Part shown: positions 10,255-20,448 of the stretch, one piece after another
How positions within the stretch are numbered: position 1 is the first letter of the stretch
How the letters are laid out: each line of letters opens with the position of its first letter
Assembly (NCBI GenBank): GCA_027475525.1
Contig: JAMWFC010000054.1
Coordinates: 1,542,468-1,606,467, forward strand
Direction: 5' to 3'
Origin: Macrolepiota albuminosa
Lineage: Eukaryota > Basidiomycota > Agaricomycetes > Agaricales > Agaricaceae
DNA length: 64,000 nucleotides
Position numbers and translations under genes: made by a program
The notes under the pieces: model-generated
The model's database searches: none
Seen by the model: the letters and a program-made list of their open reading frames with translations, nothing else
What the model was told of the DNA's origin: nothing

Positions 10255-12470
10255 GTGAGTACTTCTCAAGTGTGACACATCATTGACACAACTTAATTCT
10301 ACTTGTGACATTCATTTCGGACCCCCACCATACACTGCTGATACTGAAAAGTGTTTCCAGTGAAAAAAGTGTAAAAGAAAGCTGATATGCTATTTCTGAT
10401 GTATTAATTTCCACAAAAAAAGTCATTCAACAAAGAAAAGTGCCTTTTTCTTTTGAAAATTGACACATTGGAAATTGCATGACAGCTTTCTTTTCTAATT
10501 TTTCCAATGGAAACACAATCTGGTGCCAGCAGTGGTATTCACCTTTTTATAACTACTTAACATCCTTCAGATATTGATATAAATGCATAGATATCTTCCT
10601 AAGTAACCTACCCATATGTCTGCATAGTTCAAAGTTTATTTATATTCTTGAAAATTTAGTTCTTAATTCACTTGTTATATGTTGGTGTCTCAAGAAAGGT
10701 TACTGCACTGTAATCCAATTGATTTCAAAATTTTATTTATATGTTTTTGTCAAAATAATAGAAAATTTGTAAAAACACAGTAAACATAATCCAATTAATT
10801 TCAGAATTTTGTTTGTTAAAATTATAGAAAAAAATTTTAACTGAACTTAAAAGAATAATCGAATAAATTGCCACAGGAGGCTTACTCTGGTTCTTAGACT
10901 CAGGAATAACTAATACAGCCCTCTGCAATGCATTCAATAGCATCAGATCAAGTACCATTAAAAGTTTGGTTACAATATTTTTTCTTGTAAATATTTAAAT
11001 AAATATTTGAAATCAGTTGGATTATTTTTACTTACTGTTTTTTTTTTTGCCAAAGAATATTGTTCCCTGCACTCAGTGTTTATTCTCACCAATGTTGAAC
11101 TGTACTTTTCTTGCTGATTGAGTTTTTGCTGTCAGCTGAGTAAGTTCAATTACAATATGTTTTCTATGGTTTTGACACACCTGCACTGAGTTAGGGAGTG
11201 GTGGATGTGTTGTTATGTTGAGCATGTCTCAAAAGTTGTAAGTTTCAAAAATTCTATCACATATCATAACACTAACCAAGCAGCCAATTTCATCTCCGCT
11301 CTAGCATGGTAAAATAGATTAAACATTTTAACATAACAAACACCTCACACCTCAAAATTCTGGATACACTATCTCTTATACTTATACTAGCACGACTCTC
11401 AGAAAGTTTAGTTAGTATCTCTAGTAATAACTAAATCTAGAACAAGTTGATTGAATCTGCTTTTCTCATTTTCCTGGTATTGTTGGCAACATCGCATGCA
11501 AAGTTCAACTAAATTCCTTCTTTCCTTTTGTGAACTATTGGACTATATTACAGTAGTATAGACCTTGATATATTGTGTAAAAGATCAATGGCTTTGTGTC
11601 TGGAATCTTCTTACAAAACTCTATTTGAAAATCACACCCTGAAGATAACAGAACTAGTTGGAAGTTAACATTGTTCATGATGAGGAATCCATAGAGTGCT
11701 ACCATGCACAGCAAGTGGGTTTTTCTGGAACTAGTTGGAAGTTAACATTGTTCATGATGAGGAATCCATAGAGTGCTACCATGCACAGCAAGTGGGTTTT
11801 TCTGGTAGTATATGACACAAAAAACAGGGAAATGACCGAAACATATTAGCCATACATGGTACATGTAGTAATGGAACCAAGTCATAGGACAAAGGCAGTC
11901 TACAAAAAAATAGAGAAAGATGCCGTGCAGCAGTCCTGCTTGAGCAAAGAGTCAAAAGCAGCTAATCTCGCAAGACTGCCATAACCTCAACACAAAGTCC
12001 TCCCTGAAGGTTTGGGAAATGCTTTCACTTCGAGATAGCACAGTTGACTACTTCGTAAGTCTTATCAACTACATCAACAACAATATATACACAACAAGGT
12101 AAGATTATCTGCAATGGCTCGCACCTCCCTTTTTCTGAAGGGCTAAGAGAGTTCGCCACCACTCCAGCCCTAGTCACCGGAAATGAGAAATACGGAGGTG
12201 GATCCCCAACTGAACCAAATGAACAACACAACGTCCCGCACACACCCTCGTCTCCTTATCTTCCATACAAAGACTCAAACGCTCCCGAGACCTGGAGTTC
12301 GGAGGACTATTCACCATCCGTGTAACTAACAGCATCAGTGGTGGCGCAGAAGATGATAACGCCCAGCAGCGCACAATACAAGGCCAAGGCTCAATCAGAA
12401 ATGAAGTAAATATCACAACCTGCTCCCTGTAGAACTATTTTAGACGAGAAATCATCAGTAGAGGATAATA
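10255..12470. other. AT-rich spacer, no gene seen (copy 1)
   Basis: Only short, compositionally biased open frames occur. The one repeat seen is a 77-bp assembly duplication at 11651-11804. The last 400 bp become less AT-rich and may be the degraded 5' region of the LINE that follows. Same content at 42621-44836. Confidence 0.5.
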
Positions 12471-12490
12471 ACTAAGAGAGCTCCTCACCA

Positions 12491-15400
12491 TTGATAGCAG
12501 CTCCTGAACCAGAAGGCCAAATAGAACGACCAGTTATCTGCTCCAGCCAAGTTTCATGGAAGTCAACAGATACCCACACCACGAGATTGCCATCTCGCAA
12601 GCATAACAATGTAGCTTTGCGTATAGGCTCTTTTGAAAGAAGGGACTTTGGAACAACCGGAGCACCTAGATCTGAAAACAAATGGAACCATGTAAATCAA
12701 GTACCGAAAGACAAAAAGAAAATTGGAATTCTATCGGTCGAGGAGACCCACCTGTCAGATGGATGGAAGGAAGAGGTGAAGCAGCTCTTTGGTAAGAGAT
12801 TGAAAATTTTCCACTCCCCTGACCCAGAGAACCCATCTGGAAAACAAGGAGTAGTAGTAGTGTTGAAAAAAAATCTATTGAAAGTCCAAGGTGCGGGATT
12901 GAAGGTGATTGTCCCGAGACAAAGAAATCAATCAATTTTGTTGCAGTGTACGCACCAAACATCACTGAAAGTGACGGCCAAGATAATGGAAACTTCTGGC
13001 TTAATCAATCAATTTTGTTGCAGTGTACGCACCAAACATCACTGAAAGTGACGGCCAAGATAATGGAAACTTCTGGCTTACACTGAATAACTTCTTTACA
13101 GATAACCTGAGAGTTAAGGTAGATGTCATGGCCAGGGACCTCAACATGATGGAGAACACCCAGGATAAATCTCCTATGAGAGAGGCAACTGAAGCTCTAG
13201 ACCACTTCAAGTAAATCCTATACCTGAGGGATGCATGGAGAGACGCTTTCCCAATCAAGAGAGCCTTCTTCTTCATCAAAGATGCTACATCGTCCATGTT
13301 AAGAATAGACAAAATCTACATGACGAACCCTCTCAACTTATCATCGTGTGACTGGTCGATCTCGTCCACTGGTATCCCAGGAACTGACCATCCACTCATC
13401 ATGATAACGCACGCAGAGTCCCAATTGTGGGAAAAGGGAGATGGGTTATGAAAAACCACATAATACATAATGATGGAAAATTCAGGAAATATGTAGTAGA
13501 GTCCGAATGGAATAGCACTAGATAAAATTAGAACTCTAGGCAACAACAGATTGTCAGGAGCAAATCTCCAGACTGTATATATGAAATGGAAAAGAAACCT
13601 ATTAACCTATGCAAAAGAAAGGGATAAGATCCTAGTACCAAAGTATATCATGGAGAAAAAGAAAATCAAGTTGCGAAGAACCAGAAGCTAGATGACCCAG
13701 ACCTTGATGATGTAGAGAAAACAGAGACGGTTAAGGAAATAACAAAGAAACTGGAATCTCTTGAGAGGAAATATCACATGGCTAAAAGAAAGAAAATTGC
13801 GATTAAGAACAGGTTAGAAGGAGAAACAAATGTGCAAGTATTGCACAACATCCAACAAACAAGCGGTCAATCCAGAGACGTAATATATGCCTTCATCATT
13901 CAAGAAAGAAAGCCCCAACATATCTTTGCCGGCATACAAGAGCAACTCAATTAAGATGGCCGAGATAGCCAGAAATTACCATAACGAACTCCAAAGTAAG
14001 CGCAAAGACATCACAGACCAAGAACATGAGGAGAAGACCCTAAAAGTTCTGGGCACAATCAAGGCTTGCACATTGGAACAACGAAAAGAAGACTTGAGCA
14101 GTACAATTGAAATGAAGGAACTGCTGACAGCACTACAGCTCTCAAATAATAGCTCAGCACCAGAACCAGATGGGATTCCATACCAATTCTAGAAGTCCTT
14201 CAATAACAAGTTTATAAATGACTCAACGCAGAACCTAAGGATTGTAAATCGTTAGCAGCCTCCCTCAAGGAATCCCACCTAAAAGGTTATGATATCCCAG
14301 GCCATGCCAAAAAGTTAATTGTGAACCTTTTTGCTGATGATACGACTACGTTCCTATTGATGGAAGACAACAAGCAAGAAGAGCAGTAAAGTTTATGTGG
14401 GCTGGGAGGAGCTCCTTAGCTAATGAGAAAACAATGTACGAGCCCTTTGATAGTCGACATCAGAACAAGAAATAAAGCAATGTAGCTGAAATCTTACTTG
14501 AAATTCAAAACAAACAGACCACTATGGGCCTTGGTGGCTGATGCAATCACAGCCAACAATGCCCTGAAGTCGGAAGAAATAGTGGACAAGCAGATTAAGG
14601 TATCACCGTTCCTGCAATCGTGGAAGACAAAGGTGACTGTGCACGAGGGGACACGAGCCCAAATATAGCTTGCTTATTTATAGTGACAGCGGAGTTTAAT
14701 GTATATTTATAGTGACAGTGGAGTTTAATGTATATTTATAGTGACAGCGGAGTTTAATGTAAGACTTGATGACTTGTCTTCATCAACAGGGAAATCCTGA
14801 GGAAAATGCCGATATGGTTACGGTATCATGTAGCCGCTGATGACCCAAGCAAGCGTCAGAAAAATAAACTGTGTGAAGGCAGCGGAGTGCCTCAAAAGCA
14901 AACACAAATTGGGGATACAGAAATATTAGATATTAGAGGGAAAGATAAAATGCGATATACTTACCTAGATTCCAACTGCGAGTGTAGTGACTGCATGAAG
15001 TTAGAAAACTCATTTGGGTGCATGCACCCAGCCTCGTATGTTAACCGAGCAAAAGACATGCTCACATTATAGTCTCGACGAAAGCAAACGCCAGGAAGTG
15101 GTTTTTAAATGCGACACTCTACCAAGGCCTAGATAAAACGATAAAAGCGATTGAAGGAATAAAGAAGGTTGAAGGAATAAAGGAGGCAGTGATGATGGTA
15201 AATAAGAAAACCCCAGCCTACGTGACGAAGATCTTTCCAGAACAATGAGGGTCTTCCTGTGGAAATGTCAACACGATGCGTACAAGGTGGGATCATACTG
15301 GGACAAACAAACAATGAAGCTCGACCTGAAGAGCCGGAGGATATGCAGCCATGATGGTAAAGTAAAGTAGACTCTCTGGATCACATTATCACCGAATGCT

Positions 15401-15680
15401 CCCGTGTTAGTCAGGAGATTGTATGGGAAAAAGCGAGAAACGTATGGAGAAGAAGAACAAGGGAAACGTAGCCAGAGCGGAATTTATCCACCGTACTAGG
15501 CAGCCCTCCAATGAAGATTACGGACGCTGAGAGAAGACTCTCCCTAGGTCTGACCCGGGTACACAAAATACTGAACCTAGAAGCGACCTATTTTATATGG
15601 ACACTATAATTAACAGAGTAATAAGAAAAGATGAAGATGATAGTCCACATTCACCACTAGAAATAATTAACAAATGGAAT
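12491..15680 (+). pseudogene. Degenerate LINE (non-LTR retrotransposon) relic (copy 1)
   Basis: Plus-strand fragments in shifting frames follow LINE order. At 12700-13000 is an AP-endonuclease (EEP) segment with an ETHL motif and a FGKRLKIFHSPDPENPSGKQ block. Its continuation after the 77-bp duplication (12926-13079) contains VYAPN and DFN-like (here RDLN) blocks. Around 14160 comes the start of reverse transcriptase (SAPEPDGIPYQF). At 14330-14350 is the RT catalytic motif FADDT, with most of the palm between missing. From 14810 to 15560 lies the C-terminal Cys/His region and an RNase H-like tail with the FLWKCQHDAYK block. There are many stops and frameshifts, so it is dead. Domain order fits Tad/R1-like fungal LINEs, and the clade is not certain. 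Confidence 0.75.
14675..14761. repeat. 29-bp tandem repeat, 3 copies (copy 1)
   Basis: The unit TATTTATAGTGACAGCGGAG plus nine bases begins at 14675, 14704 and 14733. The second unit has one C-to-T change. It lies within the LINE relic. Second block copy at 47041-47127. Confidence 0.85.
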
Positions 15681-15711
15681 AAGACTCTTCAAAATCACCT
15701 CCCTTCTCTAG

Positions 15712-15800
15712 TAGAAAAACCTGATTTGAACCCCAGGTGAGCAGCACAGCGGGCAAGAGGGCCTTGCCAAGGACGTAGGCTATTAAGCCATTTGAAACGC
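15712..15800 (-). repeat. tRNA-like / SINE-head remnant (copy 1)
   Basis: On the minus strand an A-box-like TGGCTTAATAGCC (15790-15778) is followed 58 bases later by a B-box GGTTCAAATC (15732-15723), the internal RNA polymerase III promoter pair of a tRNA. The sequence does not fold as an intact tRNA by eye, so a tRNA-derived SINE head is more likely than a working tRNA. It abuts the end of the LINE relic and a poly-A run. Second copy at 48078-48166. Confidence 0.45.
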
Positions 15801-15817
15801 TACTCCAAAAAAAAAAC

Positions 15818-16125
15818 TTACTCCATTTTTGAAATGAAAATTGAATTTCCAACTAAACTCCACACACATGATTATATAAGCATTTGTCTGGACGAAGGAT
15901 TATATAAGCAGCTGTCCAGATGAACGCTTATATAATCATGTATGAGGTTTAGTTGGGAATTTAGTTTTTGTTTCTATTTCAAAAATGGACGAAGAATTAT
16001 ATAAGCAGTTGTCCAGACAAACACTTATATAATCATGTGTTGGGGTTTAGTTGGGAATTTATTTAATTTTTATTTCTATTTCAAAAATGGAGTGTTCGTC
16101 TAGACGAAGGATTATATAATTGGTT
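15818..16125. mobile_element. Palindromic MITE with a partial second unit (copy 1)
   Basis: Long inverted arms: a left arm from CTCCATTTTTGAAAT through AACTAAAC to GATTATATAAGC, and a right arm reading GCTTATATAATC through GTTTAGTTGGGAATT to TTTCAAAAATGGA. The centre carries TGTCCAGA/TCTGGACGAA palindromes. After 15990 a partial unit repeats. No ORF is present, so it would be a non-autonomous element. Related palindromes occur at 58806-58882. Second copy at 48184-48491. Confidence 0.65.
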
Positions 16126-16736
16126 GTCAAACTTAATTGGTGTATAGATGACTGAGATGATTGAGGTATTCCTGATCTTCAGAATCTAATTCTAACAACA
16201 TGTTCCTCAATTGTATAGTTTATTCTAATCTGTCCATCCATCCACTCCGTCCCCCCCTTGCGACAACTACTCAACCTGGTTGTCTACGTGACATACACGT
16301 ACCGCAATCTATTCTGATTTCTGATTCTTTGACAACTCCACACTTATATTATTTCGTATGTGAATCCTACTTGTGATATACTATTCCACCCCTTTAGCTA
16401 GGAGAGTCCCCTCTGAGTCGGATGTCACTAAGGCGTCATAAGGCGTTCACACTTAGGAAGATGAATTCACACTCCGCTACTCTGTAAAGAACTAGTCAAT
16501 GAGACTGAGACGCGAAAGCCTTTGCTTTGAATTGACAGGCATGACAACTGGCTTGACCTTTTGCCATAAGGGACTCAGCAATGAGACTTCATCTCACTCT
16601 AGACTAAGTCAAAAACACATTAGGTAACGTTTGTTCTATGTCTTATTTGAAGTATTAAGATAGCTGGTCGCGGTAAAAAATCATATTGTCCAACTAAAAA
16701 AGGACTCTACGCTAAAGGGTGGAATACATTTGACAA
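16126..16736. other. Spacer, nothing recognised (copy 1)
   Basis: About 600 bp without a convincing frame, repeat or RNA gene. Same content at 48492-49102. Confidence 0.4.
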
Positions 16737-17050
16737 TTATACAAAGTCTGCTTTGTCTTCTACTTCTTCAATTTCAACATATTCATCATTTATTAGCAGA
16801 TCAACCACGTCTTTAATCCACATCGGCAGTGAACATACTATAGCAGCACGACGATCGGCTTCTTCAGGGTCAGCAAGCAAAATAACATCTTGGATGTTGA
16901 ATGAAGTCATGTCTCCAAAGCAGCCCTTGTAGATGCTAACTGTGAATCTATAGTATATGCGACAACTTTTGTGGGAATTTGATGTGATGACTAAAAATTT
17001 GTCAGCTGAGTCATCAATGACTAAGGCTGACAAATAGTTGTCTTTTTGGT
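16737..17050 (-). CDS. Gene F probable terminal exon (copy 1)
   Basis: An open minus-strand frame of about 104 codons begins after a good acceptor (GAAAACAG at 17058-17051), enters in phase 1 and ends at TAA 16737-16739 with an acidic tail (YVEIEEVEDKADFV). Composition and codon use match the exons at 17953-19373 on the same strand. The phase fits the phase-1 donor that ends exon 6 there, so it may be the original 3' exon, now separated by the minisatellite at 17418-17905. The join is inferred and no domain is recognised. Confidence 0.4.
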
Positions 17051-17166
17051 CTGTTTTCAATAAATGTTGGTAGATAAAAATTCAGATAAAATCACTGAAA
17101 AATCAGAAAAAATTCAAAGGCTACTGATACACTGATTGTGAATTTTTTGAGGCCTATAAATGCTTA

Positions 17167-17400
17167 AAGAAATCTGAAAATTTCAAGAAAAATTCAATTG
17201 CTCTGTTTTTCAGGAGATGTTAGTGGAAAATGCTCAAATAATTAAGAAATCTGAAAATTTCAAGAAAAATTCAATTGCTCTGTTTTTCAGGAGATGTTAG
17301 TGGAAAATGCTCAAATAATTGCAGGAAAATCACCAGAAAATGAGGAAAAATTCAAATACTAATATACTGATTTTTAGTTTTTTAAAAATTTATAAATGCT
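17167..17400. repeat. 77-bp duplication within AT-rich low-complexity DNA (copy 1)
   Basis: The segment 17167-17243 is repeated exactly at 17244-17320 (assembly scar). Natural AT-rich simple sequence surrounds it. Second copy at 49533-49766. Confidence 0.7.
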
Positions 17401-17417
17401 GAATAAAATCCGAAAAA

Positions 17418-17905
17418 ATGCCGAGGCCTTAACCGAACAAAGTGAGGTTGAGGCCAGGAATAAGCACTGAGTTGTGAAATGCCAAGCCCTTAACCGAACG
17501 ATGTGAGGTTGAGGCCAGAAATAAGCACTGAGTTGTGAAGTGCCGAGGCCTTAACCAAACAAAGTAAGGTTGAGGCCGGGAATAAGCACTGAGTTGTGAA
17601 ATGCCGAGGCCTTAACCGAACAAAGTGAGGTTGAGGCCAGGAATAAGCACTGAGTTGTGAAATGCCAAGGCCTTAACCGAACAAAGTGAGGTTGAGGCCA
17701 GGAATAAGCACTGAGTTGTGAAATGCCGAGGCCTTAACCGAACAAAGTGAGGTTGAGGCCGGGAATAAGCACTGAGTTGTGAAATGCCGAGGCCTTAACC
17801 GAACAAAGTGAGGTTGAGGCCGGGAATAAGCACTGAGTTGTGAAATGCCGAGGCCTTAACCGAACAAAGTGAGGTTGGGGCCAGGAATAAGCATTGAGTT
17901 TTCTA
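17418..17905. repeat. 61-bp hairpin minisatellite, 8 copies (copy 1)
   Basis: Units start at 17418, 17479, 17540, 17601, 17662, 17723, 17784 and 17845. Each contains an inverted repeat (GGCCTTAACC, an 11-base loop, then GGTTGAGGCC), so every unit can form a stem-loop. Units differ by a few substitutions, so this is natural repeat growth and unlike the exact 77-bp scars. A shorter relative of the hairpin follows at 17918-17945. Confidence 0.9.
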
Positions 17906-18035
17906 TACATACTTGGAGCCCTAACTGAACAAAGTGAGGTTAGGGTGGAGGCTTAGTTGGGGGGGGTTTGGGGGTGAAGCCCCCAATGAGCTACGAAATT
18001 TGTGCCGAAGGCACAAATCATAGCTCGTGTAGCAA
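17906..18035. repeat. Cluster of hairpins beside the minisatellite (copy 1)
   Basis: Consecutive inverted repeats: CCCTAAC/GGTTAGGG, then GGGG-GTGAA-GCCCC, then a nested stem in which ATTTGTGCC...GGCACAAAT is enclosed by GAGCTA...TAGCTC. Stems with G-rich arms like these usually belong to a mobile or replicating repeat. Second copy at 50272-50401. Confidence 0.7.
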
Positions 18036-19373
18036 TAACAGCGGACCAGTTTGCCACATCAACGTATGCATAAGGCAATGACTGATATTTTTCAAGGTTG
18101 AATTTTTGGTGTCGCCCATCATAAACTGGTACTAGAATCGTTATTCAATTATAATAAGCCATAATAGAAAAAAGTGGGTGAATTTTATGGCTTACCTGAA
18201 TCTCCGTATGGTCTTACTGCATCAGACCAAGATAACTTGGTGTGGCTGCGATCACCCTTCTTTGTTGGAGAAGCAGGAGCTAGTCTTGTAGATGAACCCG
18301 GTTTGTCTAAAGAGTCGTTAGCTTTCTATATTAAGTGATGGTCATTAATTATACTGTATACCTGAACGACTCGTGCTCTTTCTCGTGAGCATTGTTGTAA
18401 GGGAGACGCCATCCTGTTGCGTGATTACTGACAAATTCTCCTTGTTGGAAACCGCTCCAATAAAGGCCATTGCACGAGGAAACGTGCGATCTGAAAAAGC
18501 AACTGATATATAATGTGGGTCTCCTTCGTCAACCAGATGGCTAAATATGACCATTCCAACAAGATAAAAGACGAAAAAGTTTTGCTTGGCTGTAGAAAAT
18601 CTTTTTCGCTGGAAGACAAATCCTTGTTGGAAGTCTTGAGGATTAGCAGCCGTGAGATTGATGACTTGAATGCTACTTGATTTAGGTACACAAACATCCA
18701 ATTCCATAAGACAACTTGCACTAGGAAAGGAGTATTCGAGATTGACAACAGCCTCTTCGGATACTTGGGAAGTTTTGGTGTCATAGCATGTATAATTGAT
18801 TGCTTCTAGAATGATAGGTTGTGTGTCGTTGGACTTGGCATCTTGCCTAGAGTAATATATAAAAAAAGTCAGCTGATAAAGTGAAGTGATCCAAATATTT
18901 TGACTTACATATTTTGTGAAGTCGAATTGTTTATGAATTCAGCGTAAGGTAGTTCAGATACAACATCTTTAGCATGTAGCATTCTATAGATTATAGTTCA
19001 ATTAATTGCGGTGGTTGCAAAATATTCAACACGTACTGATTGCTGGCACTGGCAATATTTTTTCCTTTATCAAGAATATAACTCAAACCGCTTTCGTCTG
19101 TCTCTTCCCTACAATGTCAATAAGCCTTATCATATCAAGAAAAGGGGTACGATTGAAAACAAACTTCGAGTCCGACTTATTAATATCTTCTTGCATGTTA
19201 GCTTCATTGGAAGTCATTCGCTTGTACTTCTTCTTTGTTTTCTGCTCTAACATGGTAGCTTCAGTGTCTGATTCAGATCTTATTTGTTGTTTCCTGTACC
19301 GTTACTCATTAGAATCAAACACTAATATTGACAATGAAAGTAAAGTAACGTACTTGGCTGAAAGTCGGGCCAT
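17953..19373 (-). CDS. Gene F: seven-exon hypothetical protein (copy 1)
   Basis: Exons on the minus strand: 19373-19354, 19293-19165, 19108-19037, 18983-18909, 18846-18362, 18306-18196 and 18125-17953. All introns are GT-AG and 47-70 bp, and the phases are consistent throughout, giving 354 residues. The N-terminus is Lys/Glu/Ser-rich and the middle exon holds a globular-looking segment. The last 25 or so residues are read from the hairpin cluster (17953-18035), so the natural 3' end was probably replaced by a repeat; see the separate exon at 16737-17050. I do not recognise the family. Confidence 0.6.
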
Positions 19374-20192
19374 TTGGTTGACGCTATGAGAAAAACTGAA
19401 GGCAAAGGTATAAAGGGAGGTTCTTTTCAACCTGATTGTTTTAAAGCATATTCGTTATCCTCAAAAAGCGTTTTCACACTTACCATATTTAGAGCAATAA
19501 CAAAAACAGTGGAGTCGCCGATCATTTTTAAGCACGTTAATTTAACTAGAATTAGAAATTATTTTCACACTTGTGTTGATTAGAAGTCGTTTATTTTGCT
19601 TTCAACATTGGTTTGCTAAGATCAGGTAATTTTTAGTAAGTTTCAACGTGTTAACAAGCAATGTGGCCTATTTCTATCAAAAGCAGTCTGGTAATTTTTA
19701 GCAAGTTTCAAGTTTTATGTTAGCAAGCAATGAGACCTATTTCTGTCAGAAGCAGCATCAGAAGATCATCAAAAGTATCTTTTTTCAAGTTTTATGTTAG
19801 CAAGCAATGAGACCTATTTCTGTCAGAAGCAGCATCAGAAGATCATCAAAAGTATCTTTGGTGGCGTTTGCAACGTCATTTTATATCAAATTAGAATTAG
19901 AAGTATAGAATAGAATTAGAAGTAGCATCACAGGATCATCAATAGCATCTTTGGTAGCGCTTATCATTGGTGCAACGTCACTTTACCTGTTAAAATCTAT
20001 CAACATCAATTAGAAGTTGTATCATGGGATCACAAATGTGTACTCTATAATAGTGTAATCGATGCAAGAGGCAACTTCACCGTGGTGTATCAGTTTTTAA
20101 ATGGTAAGACACTTATTCTTATATAATCATCATAGAGGACAACACGCTTTACTGCAAGTTTGCCAATGCCATATTTATATAGTTTCATTCAG
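19374..20192. repeat. Imperfect tandem repeats, no gene seen (copy 1)
   Basis: A degenerate unit of about 65 bp (GTAATTTTTAG, AAGTTTCAA, GCAAGCAATG, CCTATTTCT) occurs at about 19625 and 19690. A second degenerate pair (GATCATCAA, TATCTTTGGT, GCAACGTCA) occurs at about 19770 and 19930. On top of these natural repeats lies a 77-bp assembly duplication (19706-19859). Confidence 0.6.
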
Positions 20193-20348
20193 ATGTTCGA
20201 AATGGACAACCATCAAATGCAATCACTGTTGCAACTTTCCATGGATAAGAGGATTGAAATTTTGAATTGTGAAGATGCAGGAAAGTCAAAATACACATGT
20301 GATTTCTCATTATTCTGATGATGTTTTGTATTCATTATAGTCAATCAA
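20193..20348 (+). CDS. Gene C 5' part, cut by gap (copy 1)
   Basis: Same sequence as the start of gene C at 52559-52714, ending where the N gap begins. The copy is interrupted inside what the second block shows to be continuing sequence. Confidence 0.35.
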
Positions 20349-20448
20349 NNNNNNNNNNNNNNNNNNNNNNNNNNNNNNNNNNNNNNNNNNNNNNNNNNNN
20401 NNNNNNNNNNNNNNNNNNNNNNNNNNNNNNNNNNNNNNNNNNNNNNNN
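20349..20448. other. Assembly gap, 100 N
   Basis: A run of exactly 100 N, a placeholder of unknown true length. Left flank is the end of the repeated block; right flank is inside gag of element B, so the 5' LTR and gag start of B are missing. Confidence 0.99.

Noticed and set aside
12025..13312. Several minus-strand frames across the LINE relic
   Set aside because: They are shadows of the plus-strand endonuclease fragments, which carry the recognisable motifs.
15712..15800. A functional tRNA gene
   Set aside because: A- and B-box-like motifs are present but no intact acceptor stem or anticodon arm can be drawn.
18345..18784. Two overlapping minus-strand frames as separate genes
   Set aside because: One is part of exon 5 of gene F; the other is an alternative frame of the same exon without splice support.
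19006..19389. 127-codon plus-strand frame
   Set aside because: It lies antisense to four phased exons of gene F, which explain the sequence better.
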